A DNA stretch of 64,000 nucleotides from Marisediminitalea lipolytica (GTDB taxonomy: Bacteria; Pseudomonadota; Gammaproteobacteria; Enterobacterales; Alteromonadaceae), in the NCBI RefSeq assembly GCF_001758465.1, contig NZ_MJIC01000014.1, positions 248,001-312,000 of the forward strand, read 5' to 3'. Of the stretch, positions 37,243 through 46,360 are shown piece by piece (positions within the stretch are counted from its first letter, which is position 1; every line of letters starts with the position of its first letter). Both the position numbers and the translations under genes were made by a program. The notes under the pieces are model-generated. The model did not search any database and had not been told where the DNA came from. It saw only the letters and a list, made by a program, of their open reading frames with translations.

Positions 37243-38214
37243 ATGGAAACGGATCCCCAACAGGAACTCATCACTTTAAGCGCCGCACCACTGCATGGTG
37301 TAACGCTGAGTTTTACGCCAACACAAGCCACCACGCCTTATCAACTAAATGCAGACTTTGGTGCGGTAACACCAACCCAAAATCAACCGGTCTGGCAGTT
37401 AACCGACAAGGGCGAACGCTATCATTCCGTTATAAGCTTAAACACCTTACCAACAGGCTGGCAGTTATCGGTAGACTGCGAAGGGCAGGGCATTTTTGAG
37501 TTAAATCAGGATACACTCACCATTAACTGGCAGCCCGGCGGCACCGGCCCGGCGCATTATCTGCAAACCATGGGGATATCGCTGTACCTGGAACTTAAAG
37601 GCCACCTGTGTTTACACGCCAACACCCTGGTAAAAAACAATCAGGCTCACCTGTTTTTAGCGCCCAGCCGCACCGGCAAATCCACCCTAACGGCATTACT
37701 AACCACACTGGGTTACCAGTTAACCACCGACGATATGGCCGCGTTGTACCAAAACCCGCAAACGCCAACCCAATATCAGGTGTACCCAAGCTGGGCCAAA
37801 GTGCGCCTGTGGCCAGATAGCGCGCAATTACTTAAAGCACAACTCACCACCCAGCCGGTACAACAAAAAAAAGTGCACCAGCGTTTTGCCAAACAGGAAA
37901 TAAGCTTTGCGCCACAAAACAGCCATACCGCCACTCCGGTAAAAGCCATGTACTACCTGAACAGGGTTGAACAACCAAACAATCAGCCAACACAAGACGT
38001 AACCATTACACCCATAGCCCCCAGTGCCGCCCTGATCATCCTGATGCAAAACAGTATGCTGGGCGATGCCTACCGCAGCCTGGGCATAGAAAAACAACGC
38101 ATAACCGCGCTGGCGCAACTATTACAAAACGTACCCTTTTACAAAGTAACCTACCCAAGCGGCCTGGAACAGCTACCCGACATCGCCAAACAAATCGATA
38201 CCCTGATTAGCTAG
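37243..38214 (+). CDS. HprK-like kinase of the lasso locus
   Basis: A 323-residue protein with a single P-loop, APSRTGKSTLTALL, near residues 140-153, and a following acidic TTDDMAAL segment, the layout of HPr kinase/phosphorylase C-domains rather than of ABC or AAA proteins. The N-terminal 110 residues are strand-rich and unassigned. HprK-like kinases occur in a subset of lasso loci, where PadeK and ThcoK types phosphorylate a C-terminal serine of the precursor. Here both precursors end in Gly and have only Ser5 and Thr14 in the core, so that activity is unproved. It is 120 bp after precursor 2, beyond a terminator. Confidence 0.75.
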   Translation: METDPQQELITLSAAPLHGVTLSFTPTQATTPYQLNADFGAVTPTQNQPVWQLTDKGERYHSVISLNTLPTGWQLSVDCEGQGIFELNQDTLTINWQPGGTGPAHYLQTMGISLYLELKGHLCLHANTLVKNNQAHLFLAPSRTGKSTLTALLTTLGYQLTTDDMAALYQNPQTPTQYQVYPSWAKVRLWPDSAQLLKAQLTTQPVQQKKVHQRFAKQEISFAPQNSHTATPVKAMYYLNRVEQPNNQPTQDVTITPIAPSAALIILMQNSMLGDAYRSLGIEKQRITALAQLLQNVPFYKVTYPSGLEQLPDIAKQIDTLIS

Positions 38215-38237
38215 AAATAAAACGCCGACGCTACACC

Positions 38238-38570
38238 GTCATCCCGGCCCATTTATCTCGTCGTCCCGGCCCCCGAGCCGGGACCTCCAAAACAGAATAA
38301 CTAACCCAAAACAACGAATACCGTCGTCCAAATCTCGTCGCCCCGGCCCATTTATCTCGTCTTCCCGGCCTTGAGCCGGGACCCCCAAAACAGAATAACT
38401 AACCCAAAACAACGAATACCGTCGTCCAAATCTCGTAGTCCCGGCCTATTTTCTTCGTCTTCCCGGCCTCCGAGCCGGGACCTCCAAAACAGAATAACTA
38501 ACCCAAAACAACGAATACCGTCGTCCAAATCTCGTCTTCCCGGCCTTGAGCCGGGACCTCCCAAACAAAA
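38238..38570. repeat. REP-like short tandem cluster, period about 98 bp
   Basis: Four palindromes of the CCCGGCC..GAGCCGGGA type separated by nearly identical 50-bp spacers (CAGAATAACTAACCCAAAAC, then AACGAATACCGTCGTCC). CAGAATAACT starts at 38293, 38391 and 38490, giving a period of 98-99 bp. Unlike the other clusters the long inverted partner (CCGGA..TCCGG) is absent, so these are single-REP arrays. Confidence 0.82.
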
Positions 38571-38840
38571 TAACTAACCCAAACTACAACCAAAACCAAA
38601 CCACAGTTACTCAGCAAAATAGGCAAAACTTACCGGCTTAAACAAAAGTTCAAACTTTACAATTATGTAACATAAACTGGCACCCGCCTTGCTCCACTAA
38701 AACCAAACAATAAAAAGCAGTACTCTACTAATTCAACACATCAAAAAAAGTGTTTAAAAATAAAGCCGATACCTTAATAAATCATGGTTAAGCAATAACA
38801 TAGCTAGGATTTATAAAAAAATTAGGTATAGTAAATCATT

Positions 38841-38863
38841 GGTGCAGTTGCACCACTATGGTG
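38841..38863. promoter_or_regulatory. Overlapping palindromes upstream of the polysaccharide operon
   Basis: GGTGCA-GT-TGCACC (38841-38854) overlaps CACC-ACTAT-GGTG (38851-38863), about 90 bp before the start of the initiating phosphotransferase. The 375-bp gap from the repeat cluster to this gene is AT-rich and otherwise featureless. A regulator-binding site is possible; I cannot assign the regulator. Confidence 0.35.
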
Positions 38864-38953
38864 AGTAACCGAAGTGTCATTTTATTCAAATACAATCGAG
38901 TCTCATCAGAGTAAAATTAGTAGTAATTGGTCATTGCCAAAGGATGGGATTCA

Positions 38954-40357
38954 ATGAGCGAAAGTGGCGGATTTATCCGTAACAATCTTAATCAGTTTGC
39001 GTTTATTTATCGACTGATTGATATTTTCATTATTCAAATTTGCCTAATCGTTGCCTCATATTCTTATCTGGGCAAATTCGATCTTAAGTACTTCGTATTT
39101 GGCTTAATCTCCAATATGGCGTATTTGTTCTTCGCCGAACTCTTTGTGCTCTATCGCTCCTGGCGTAACGGCTCCTATAAAGAAATGGTGTTTTACACGG
39201 TGTGCAGCTGGGCACTAACACTGTTTCCTCTGTTTGTATTTCTCTTCTTCACCAAACAAACCGAATACTTCTCGCGCGTAGTGTTGGGCCTGTGGATGGT
39301 TAGCACCGCAATTATGCTGTGCGCCTGGCGTGCCTTGTTCCGCCAGTTCTTAATCTCTATTCGCCGTAAAGGCTATAACACCCGTTCGGTAGGCATTATT
39401 GGCTTAACTAAGCGTGGCCTGGACTTAGCGCATGAGATTACCACTTATCCCGAAAGCGGTTACAAGTTAAGAGCCGTGTTCGACGAACGCGCGCCAGAAC
39501 GCCTCGATCATAAATACATGGCTAAACTGGCTGGTGGTATTGCCGAGGGCGTTAAAATGGCGCAGGAAGGCGAACTGGAAATCCTGTTTATTGCCTTACC
39601 GCTTACCAATAAAGAACGCATAGAGAATATTCTGAAAGCCCTGGGCGATACCACAGTAGATGTACATATAGTGCCCGATGTATTTACCTTTAACCTGCTG
39701 CACTCAAGAATGGGCCACGTAGGCGAAGTACAAACCATCAGTATTTACGACAGCCCCATGCGCGGTGGTTATTCCATTATGAAACGCATGGAAGACGTAT
39801 TCTTAGCGCTAAGCATTCTTACCGTAATTGCTATTCCTATGACAATAATTGCACTGGGAATAAAACTTACCTCACCAGGCCCGGTACTGTTTAAGCAAGA
39901 CCGCTACGGTATGGACGGCAAAAAGATAAAAGTGTGGAAGTTCCGCTCCATGAAAGTAATGGATAACGGGGCAGTAGTAAAACAAGCCACCAAGGGCGAT
40001 CCAAGAATTACGCCCTTTGGCGCATTCTTACGCAAAACCAGCCTGGACGAGCTGCCCCAGTTCTTTAACGTGCTCCAGGGCACCATGTCAGTTGTTGGCC
40101 CACGGCCACACGCAGTAAGCCACAACGAAGAATACAGAAAGAAGGTCGCCTATTACATGCTACGCCACAAAATGAAGCCAGGCATAACAGGCTGGGCACA
40201 AGTAAATGGTTGGCGCGGCGAAACTGATACCGTGGAAAAAATGGAAATGCGCATTAAGTACGATCTGGAGTATATCCGCAACTGGAGTATCTGGATGGAT
40301 TTTAAGATTGTGATTTTTACGATATTTAAAGGGTTTGTGGGTAAGAATGTTTATTAA
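38954..40357 (+). CDS. Undecaprenyl-phosphate glucose phosphotransferase (WcaJ-like)
   Basis: Starts polysaccharide repeat-unit assembly by moving a sugar phosphate from a UDP-sugar to undecaprenyl phosphate. The 467 residues have four N-terminal membrane segments, a CoA-binding-like middle domain (SVGIIGLTKRGLDLAHEI), another membrane helix, and the C-terminal catalytic domain with KQDRYGMDGKKIKVWKFRSM, TSLDELPQFFNVL, SVVGPRPHA and PGITGWAQVNGWRGET. I chose ATG at 38954 since AAGGATGGGA lies upstream; an in-frame TTG at 38927 is less likely. It is first in the rightward assembly operon and is followed nine bases later by an epimerase. Glucose as first sugar is inferred from the family. Confidence 0.93.
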   Translation: MSESGGFIRNNLNQFAFIYRLIDIFIIQICLIVASYSYLGKFDLKYFVFGLISNMAYLFFAELFVLYRSWRNGSYKEMVFYTVCSWALTLFPLFVFLFFTKQTEYFSRVVLGLWMVSTAIMLCAWRALFRQFLISIRRKGYNTRSVGIIGLTKRGLDLAHEITTYPESGYKLRAVFDERAPERLDHKYMAKLAGGIAEGVKMAQEGELEILFIALPLTNKERIENILKALGDTTVDVHIVPDVFTFNLLHSRMGHVGEVQTISIYDSPMRGGYSIMKRMEDVFLALSILTVIAIPMTIIALGIKLTSPGPVLFKQDRYGMDGKKIKVWKFRSMKVMDNGAVVKQATKGDPRITPFGAFLRKTSLDELPQFFNVLQGTMSVVGPRPHAVSHNEEYRKKVAYYMLRHKMKPGITGWAQVNGWRGETDTVEKMEMRIKYDLEYIRNWSIWMDFKIVIFTIFKGFVGKNVY

Positions 40358-40366
40358 GGACGAATA

Positions 40367-41347
40367 ATGAAGGTTTTAGTAACCGGTGCAGCCGGATTTA
40401 TAGGGATGCATACAACGAAAAAGCTTCTGGATGAAGGTTACAACGTTATTGGGCTCGATAACATGAATAACTATTATGATCCCAAATTAAAAGAGTATCG
40501 TCTAAATCTTCTGACGCCCTATGACAATTTTAATTTTATAAAGATGGATCTATGCGACCGTGAAGGTGTAGCAAAATTATTCGAAAACGAAAAGTTCGAT
40601 CGCGTTATCCACCTTGCAGCTCAGGCTGGTGTTAGATACTCAATAGAAAAACCTTTCGAATATACAGATAGCAACATAACAGGATTTCTAACAATTTTAG
40701 AAGGATGTAGAAATAGCGAGATAGACCATTTAGTTTACGCGTCATCTAGTTCGGTTTATGGAATGAATAAGAAAGTTCCATTTTCAGAAGATGATAGAGT
40801 AGATGAGCCAGTATCACTGTATGCAGCCACGAAAAAAGCTAATGAACTAATGGCTAAGACCTATTCTCATCTATATCAATTAAAGACTACGGGATTACGA
40901 TTCTTTACAGTATATGGTCCTGCAGGTAGGCCAGACATGGCTCCTTGGCTTTTTACAGAGGCCATGTTGAAAGAAAAAACAATAAATGTGTTTAATAATG
41001 GAAATATGAAACGCGATTTTACTTATATCGATGATATAGTTGAAGGAATATTTAGAATACAAAATAAGCATGGAAGTAGTGCGACTAATTCAAATATATA
41101 CAATATCGGCAATAGTAAAAGTATTCTTCTAATGGACTTCATTTCTGCATTGGAAAAACATACAGGTAAAAAAGCAAATAAAAACTTTATGTCTATGCAG
41201 CCTGGAGACGTAGAGCAAACATATTCAGATTCAACAAAACTCTATGATGAAGTTGGTTATCAACCAAGAGTTAATGTCGATGAAGGTGTTAAAAGTTTTG
41301 TGAATTGGTTTTTAGAATACACGAAGACTACAGCAGATGGTAAATGA
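40367..41347 (+). CDS. NAD-dependent sugar epimerase, UDP-glucuronate 4-epimerase-like
   Basis: A 326-residue extended short-chain dehydrogenase. The NAD motif is GAAGFIGMHTTKKL at residues 7-20, the catalytic Ser-Tyr-Lys are in SSSSVYG and YAATKKANE, and LRFFTVYGPAGRPDMAP is typical of UDP-glucuronate 4-epimerases. The product would be UDP-galacturonate from UDP-glucuronate, which ugd at 58866 could supply. From here the base composition becomes clearly more AT-rich than in the flanking genes, as is common for polysaccharide loci acquired by transfer. It overlaps the next gene by 11 bases. Confidence 0.88.
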   Translation: MKVLVTGAAGFIGMHTTKKLLDEGYNVIGLDNMNNYYDPKLKEYRLNLLTPYDNFNFIKMDLCDREGVAKLFENEKFDRVIHLAAQAGVRYSIEKPFEYTDSNITGFLTILEGCRNSEIDHLVYASSSSVYGMNKKVPFSEDDRVDEPVSLYAATKKANELMAKTYSHLYQLKTTGLRFFTVYGPAGRPDMAPWLFTEAMLKEKTINVFNNGNMKRDFTYIDDIVEGIFRIQNKHGSSATNSNIYNIGNSKSILLMDFISALEKHTGKKANKNFMSMQPGDVEQTYSDSTKLYDEVGYQPRVNVDEGVKSFVNWFLEYTKTTADGK

Positions 41348-42233
41348 TATTGTTTTAATTCCAGGGTTTAGGAAATGTGGAACCACTTCTTTATACGACG
41401 TGTTGGCTAGTACGGAAAAATTTCGAATTTGCGATATAAAAGAACCGCAATTGCTGATAGCAGATAAGTTTAGAGAAGATATAAACCTATATACGGATAA
41501 ATTTAAAGGAACTGAAGGTCCAATTATGGATGGTTCAACTTATTATATCTGGGAAGAAAAAGCTCTCGCATATGTAAAAGAAAACTTTAGCCAAGCAAAA
41601 GCGATAGTGATGATTAGGAACCCAATAGATAGATTTTACTCTGCCTATTATCACAATAAATTAAAGTATAGTAAGAGCGAATCAAGAACTATTAGTGAAG
41701 TCATAAAATGTTATATCGCTGAGAAAGAAAATGAAGATTACTTAAGGTCTATTCTAGACTTGAATGACTACGATTTTTTCAGGAGAAATGGACTAGCAAA
41801 CTTTGACTTTAAAGAAAATGGCCTATTACCTAATTTCCTCTACATAAATGAAGGTATATATAGAGAAAAAATTAATAATTTAAAAAAAATTGGTATTGAC
41901 TGTTTAGTAATTACATTTGAAGAATTTGTTAAGGAGTTTGATAATACAATGGAAACTATATCAAACTTTATAAATCTGAAGATAGATACAAATATTACAC
42001 CTAAGAAGAGCAACCAAGCTACACAAAAATCTAAAGTTTTAATTTTTTTCAAAAAATATATTCCTGGAATTAAAAAAGTCATTCCTAGATTATTAAGGGA
42101 TAAATTAGTTAAAAATTTTAGAAAAGAGATACAAACAGATAAAACTATAGATAGAGACTTACTAGAAAAAATTTATAGTTCAGAAGTGGAATATTGGAAG
42201 AAAAATCTCGATGGCGCAAAGAGATACTGGTGA
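41337..42233 (+). CDS. Sulfotransferase family protein (first)
   Basis: A 298-residue PAPS-dependent sulfotransferase candidate. The 5'-phosphosulfate loop is PGFRKCGTTSLYDVL at residues 8-22, where family members have xxKxGTTSL, and the 3'-phosphate motif is VMIRNPIDRFYSAYYHNK near 97. It would add sulfate to a sugar hydroxyl of the polymer on the cytoplasmic side. It overlaps the epimerase by 11 bases and is four bases ahead of the next glycosyltransferase, so lies within one operon. A second sulfotransferase follows at 44451. Sequence is AT-rich. Confidence 0.82.
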   Translation: MVNDIVLIPGFRKCGTTSLYDVLASTEKFRICDIKEPQLLIADKFREDINLYTDKFKGTEGPIMDGSTYYIWEEKALAYVKENFSQAKAIVMIRNPIDRFYSAYYHNKLKYSKSESRTISEVIKCYIAEKENEDYLRSILDLNDYDFFRRNGLANFDFKENGLLPNFLYINEGIYREKINNLKKIGIDCLVITFEEFVKEFDNTMETISNFINLKIDTNITPKKSNQATQKSKVLIFFKKYIPGIKKVIPRLLRDKLVKNFRKEIQTDKTIDRDLLEKIYSSEVEYWKKNLDGAKRYW

Positions 42234-42236
42234 ATT

Positions 42237-43259
42237 ATGAATAACAAACGACGAATAGCTTTCATAGTTCCAGAGTTCCCTTATGGTGGAGCAGAAAAAC
42301 AAATTAGCTATCTTTATAAATATGTTAAAAAAAATAACTCTGATTCTAAGTTAATTGCGTCCAATTCTTCTGGTAATAGTGAATGTGAATCACTTGGGAT
42401 AGATATTTTATTAAGTGGAGTAGAAAATAAGATTTTAAGAAATCTGATAAGGTTTTTTAATATTATTCGACTGATAATTAAGTTGTTGCAGGTAAAGTGT
42501 GATATTTATGTTTTCTACAATAAGTTGTACTTGCCTTGTGTTCCAATTTTGAAGATATTCAAAAGAAAGGTTGTTTATTCGGTACGTGAATACGACGAAA
42601 CGATACTACTAGGATGGCGAAAAAAAATACTTGAACGTTGCAATTATCTATATAGTAATTCTCAGAGGATTGCTAACGAGCTCAATACTGCTGGCTTAAA
42701 CTGCGAATTCATAAATAATTATTATGAATTTGGTGAGCCTTACTGGAAAAAAGAGAGTCAATCTATAGTATGCATTAGTAATGGTGAACCACATAAAAGA
42801 ATCAAGGAATTGATAGAAGTAGTCGCAGATACTGAAAATATTGAGCTTCGTATTTTTGGGAAATTCAAGAACTCCAGATATAAAAAAGAATGTATTGATG
42901 CTGCAGCGAAGGCGAAAAATAGAATATTTATTATGGGTTACCAAGAACAGAATGTAATTAAAAATGAGATTAAACGCTCCGCAGCATTAGCGCATCCATC
43001 TGAAAAAGAAGGTACAGCTAATGCAATATTGGATGCAATAAATGCTGGTATTCCAATCGTTGTAGCTAATATTCCAGAAAACAAAGATTTAATAGGAAAT
43101 GCGGATTGTTTTTTTGATGTGAATTCAAAGGAAAGCATGAAATCTGAGTTGATGAATGTGCTAAATCTTAGTGAAGTTAATTATGATAGATATAATATTG
43201 TCAAAAAATATAGCTCTTTGAATCTTCAAAAGATTGAGGAAAGGTTATATTTGTTATGA
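42237..43259 (+). CDS. Glycosyltransferase family 4
   Basis: A 340-residue GT-B fold glycosyltransferase. The N-domain starts IAFIVPEFPYGGAEKQISYL and the C-domain has SNGEPHKRIKEL and the nucleotide-sugar site AHPSEKEGTANAILDAINAGIP, with the ExxxxxxxE arrangement characteristic of GT4. It is cytoplasmic or membrane-associated and adds one sugar to the lipid-linked repeat unit; donor and linkage cannot be told. Its stop overlaps the polymerase start as ATGA. Confidence 0.85.
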   Translation: MNNKRRIAFIVPEFPYGGAEKQISYLYKYVKKNNSDSKLIASNSSGNSECESLGIDILLSGVENKILRNLIRFFNIIRLIIKLLQVKCDIYVFYNKLYLPCVPILKIFKRKVVYSVREYDETILLGWRKKILERCNYLYSNSQRIANELNTAGLNCEFINNYYEFGEPYWKKESQSIVCISNGEPHKRIKELIEVVADTENIELRIFGKFKNSRYKKECIDAAAKAKNRIFIMGYQEQNVIKNEIKRSAALAHPSEKEGTANAILDAINAGIPIVVANIPENKDLIGNADCFFDVNSKESMKSELMNVLNLSEVNYDRYNIVKKYSSLNLQKIEERLYLL

Positions 43260-44464
43260 TTAGAAATATTTCAATTTCTCATTTAATTGCACTCTACTTC
43301 GCATTAGCGGCTATATCATTAAGCCTTAACAACTTTATTGGCCTCCCCGGCGGAATCTCGTTGACTCAACCATTAGTGCTCTTGGTTATATTTATATTTG
43401 TGACTAGATTTATAAAAATTGGACTTTTATATCAAGAGCTTCTATTAGCAACTGTCATGCTGTTTTTTTTGGTGTTTTGCTTCTTTTATCAAGCAATTGT
43501 TTATAAGGAATTTTCTTTAGTTAAGCAGATGTTGTATTTTATTTTTTCTTTCTCTATTGCAAATATATTAGTAAAGGATAGAGAGGATTTAATTTCAAAA
43601 ACGGTTTTGTATGTCAGCTTTTCGTTTGCAATTGTAGCATTTTTAAATTCCATATATTACATAATGTCCGGGGCCGAAAGAATCGGGCTTTCCTCTAGTT
43701 TAATTCTTGTTAAACAAGAGTTTACGGTAGTTTTTAGTATATTTATAGGTTATTTTTCTTACAAGCTTAGTATGTCAAGAGTGACGAAGATAGATTGCGT
43801 TGTTTTAATTTTGGTTTTATTAGCTTCACTGCTGATACCAATTAAATCTGTTTTATTCGTTTTAGCTGTCTTGTTAGCATCTGTCTACAAAAATAAAATA
43901 TTAACTTGGTATGGTTTTTTTGGCGTTTTTATTGTTATTCCGTTGTATTTATTTTTGTTTACACCAGATTCATTAAGTATATTAATTAAATACTATGTTT
44001 ATAATGAGTATCTTGATAAGGAGGTTTTTCGTCAATTAGATACTTTGATAATTCGAGAGATAATTGTAGTCGAAAACCTTAAAGGGCTAACTAGCTCTTT
44101 GGGAACTTTTATTTTTGGCTCCGGCTTTAATTTTACCGAAGGAATGATATATCAGTCAGAAAGTGGCTGGTATGAACAGGATTTAGGTCTCGCATTTGAA
44201 AGTGGTATCTTATTTTTCTTAGTTAACTTTGGCGTTCTAGGCTCATTGATGATGTTGTATCTTGGATTGAGACTTTTTAGAACACCTGCGGTTACCTTTT
44301 TTCAGTATTTATTTTTAGCTGTTTTAGTTTCAAACGTATTTCAAGATAATGTTGGTTCAATGTTTTGGTTTCTATTCGGATTAGCATGGTCTGATAAGAT
44401 ACGTTTCAGCAACAGTTATCACTTTATAAATGATATTGCAGGAGGCAGTGTTGCAAAAAGTTAA
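43256..44464 (+). CDS. Polysaccharide polymerase, Wzy/O-antigen ligase-like
   Basis: A 402-residue integral membrane protein with about ten to twelve hydrophobic segments and a larger periplasmic loop near residues 250-310 (FRQLDTLIIREIIVVENL, FGSGFNFTEGMIYQ). Topology and the GSGF-type loop are those of Wzy polymerases and WaaL ligases. Being the only such protein in a locus with Wzx, Wzc and Wza, the polymerase role is the better inference. It overlaps both neighbours. Confidence 0.8.
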   Translation: MIRNISISHLIALYFALAAISLSLNNFIGLPGGISLTQPLVLLVIFIFVTRFIKIGLLYQELLLATVMLFFLVFCFFYQAIVYKEFSLVKQMLYFIFSFSIANILVKDREDLISKTVLYVSFSFAIVAFLNSIYYIMSGAERIGLSSSLILVKQEFTVVFSIFIGYFSYKLSMSRVTKIDCVVLILVLLASLLIPIKSVLFVLAVLLASVYKNKILTWYGFFGVFIVIPLYLFLFTPDSLSILIKYYVYNEYLDKEVFRQLDTLIIREIIVVENLKGLTSSLGTFIFGSGFNFTEGMIYQSESGWYEQDLGLAFESGILFFLVNFGVLGSLMMLYLGLRLFRTPAVTFFQYLFLAVLVSNVFQDNVGSMFWFLFGLAWSDKIRFSNSYHFINDIAGGSVAKS

Positions 44465-45353
44465 CTTGTTTTTCGTTGGTACTGCAAAGAGTTCGACTAC
44501 TAGCCTCTATCAGACTTTAATGGATTATAGTGATTTTAACTTGCCTATAGTGAAAGAGCCAAATTGTTTCAATATTGGGAGCTCACAGGTTCCGGGCAAA
44601 GGACCAGGTGATCAATATGCAACAGAGGTAATCAGAGACTTACGCAAATATGAAGAGAATTATAAGTCTAATTTACACGAAAAGTATAAATGCGACTTTT
44701 CTGTATCCTATCTATATGATAACTCAGCGCCTGATTTAATTAATAACTATAACCCAGAAGCAAAAGTAGTTGTAATTTTAAGGAATCCTATAGATCGAGC
44801 ATGGTCACATTACCTTCATTTGGTCCGTGATTGTCGTGAGGAGCTTACTTTCGAAGAAGCTTTAAAAAATGAAAATAAAAGAATATTCGATTGCTACGAG
44901 TTCAGTTGGCATTACTTTAATCTTGGTCTTTATTCTACTCAAGTTGCAAGGTATAAAGAGATTTTCGGTGAAAGAGTTAAATTCTTTATATACGAAGAAA
45001 TATTAAAAGATAATGAAGGTTTCTTTAAAGAGCTTTCGAGTTTTTTAGATATACCAGCGTTGCACGATGCTACATTTTCTAAACAACGATTCAATTCAAC
45101 TGGATCAGTTAAACGCCCTTTTATTGCAGCCATTGTAAATAAGCCAAGTTATCTGAGAAGTATGCTAAGAGCTCTAGTGCCAAGGGGATTCGGTAGTAAA
45201 TTGATGGAGTCGGTACGGAAATTCACTATGGACGATAAGAAACCTATTTTACCTGACGATGTAAAGAGTTCCCTCGCTGAAGCTTATTCGAAAGATATTG
45301 TTGAAGTAGAAAAATTATTAAACATTGATCTTGCTTTTTGGAAAGTCAAATGA
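44451..45353 (+). CDS. Sulfotransferase family protein (second)
   Basis: A roughly 301-residue PAPS-dependent sulfotransferase candidate distinct from the first. The phosphosulfate loop is VGTAKSSTTSLYQTL near residue 9 and the 3'-phosphate motif VVILRNPIDRAWSHYLHLVR near 108. The start is uncertain: AGGAGG at 44440-44445 best suits TTG at 44451, with GTG at 44448 as alternative; both lie inside the polymerase gene. Two sulfotransferases in one operon suggest sulfation at two positions of the repeat unit. Confidence 0.82.
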   Translation: MQKVNLFFVGTAKSSTTSLYQTLMDYSDFNLPIVKEPNCFNIGSSQVPGKGPGDQYATEVIRDLRKYEENYKSNLHEKYKCDFSVSYLYDNSAPDLINNYNPEAKVVVILRNPIDRAWSHYLHLVRDCREELTFEEALKNENKRIFDCYEFSWHYFNLGLYSTQVARYKEIFGERVKFFIYEEILKDNEGFFKELSSFLDIPALHDATFSKQRFNSTGSVKRPFIAAIVNKPSYLRSMLRALVPRGFGSKLMESVRKFTMDDKKPILPDDVKSSLAEAYSKDIVEVEKLLNIDLAFWKVK

Positions 45354-46360
45354 TCGCTGTAGATGGAAAATTTAAGCTCCAGAAGGTTACAGGCGTTCAG
45401 AGATACGCTCTTGAGATACTTAATGTATGGGAAAAAAATAACTATAACTATCAGCTTCTTACTCCTAGTATCAAACCAATCGGTTTGTGGGAACAATCAT
45501 TAAGAACATCACATTCTAATTTGCTCTGGTGCCCAACAAATAGCGCCCCATTAATTAATACAAGGAAGATAGTTACCTTACATGATTGTGCGGTGTTTTA
45601 TAACCCTAAATGGTTTTCGAAGAAGTATCGATATTGGAGAAGATTTGTAATTCCTAGAATTGCTAACAGCTCTCTGGGAATAATTACTGTATCTGAGTTT
45701 TCAAAAAAAGTTATATGTTCTGCTTTAGGTATTCAGCAAGATTTTGTAAAAGTAATTCCTAATGGGATCAATACAAAGTTCTTTCATAAAATAGATCAAA
45801 ATATTTCACAGAACATTATAAATAAATTACAAATAAATAGCCCTTATTTGCTAACAGTTGGTTCAATGGATCCAAGAAAGAATATTTCCACGCTGTTAGA
45901 TGCATGGGGTAAGTTCATGAAGCAATCAAATAAACTTTATAATTTAGTTGTAGTCGGTGGAAATAGTAAAAACTTCGAGGCTACTTTCAATCATAATGTT
46001 GAAAATGTAATTTTTACTGGATATGTAAACGATCAAGAACTAAAAGCTATTTATCAGAATGCTCATAGTTTTATTTATCCATCATTGTTTGAGGGTTTTG
46101 GATTGCCAGTTTTAGAAGCAATGGCCTTTGGCCTACCAGTTATTTCTTCAGATAGCACTGCTTTACCTGAGGTAGGTGGCGATAGTGTTTTATACTTCAA
46201 CCCAAATTCCATTGATGAAATTTTAAATTCAATCATCGAGATTACTTCTAATACTGCATTACATAAGCAATATAGTGAATACTCTAAAGCTAGGGTGAAG
46301 AATTACTCTTGGGACGAATGTGGCGTCGAGACTTACAGATATTTAGAAGGATTTTTATAA
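45350..46360 (+). CDS. Glycosyltransferase family 4
   Basis: A 336-residue GT4 glycosyltransferase. The N-terminal AVDGKFKLQKVTGVQRYALEIL resembles WbaZ/mannosyltransferase-type starts, LLTVGSMDPRKNISTLLDAW opens the donor-binding domain, and YPSLFEGFGLPVLEAMAFG supplies the conserved Glu pair. ATG at 45350 overlaps the previous stop as ATGA; the in-frame TTG at 45338 is less convincing. Donor and linkage unknown. Confidence 0.87.
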   Translation: MIAVDGKFKLQKVTGVQRYALEILNVWEKNNYNYQLLTPSIKPIGLWEQSLRTSHSNLLWCPTNSAPLINTRKIVTLHDCAVFYNPKWFSKKYRYWRRFVIPRIANSSLGIITVSEFSKKVICSALGIQQDFVKVIPNGINTKFFHKIDQNISQNIINKLQINSPYLLTVGSMDPRKNISTLLDAWGKFMKQSNKLYNLVVVGGNSKNFEATFNHNVENVIFTGYVNDQELKAIYQNAHSFIYPSLFEGFGLPVLEAMAFGLPVISSDSTALPEVGGDSVLYFNPNSIDEILNSIIEITSNTALHKQYSEYSKARVKNYSWDECGVETYRYLEGFL

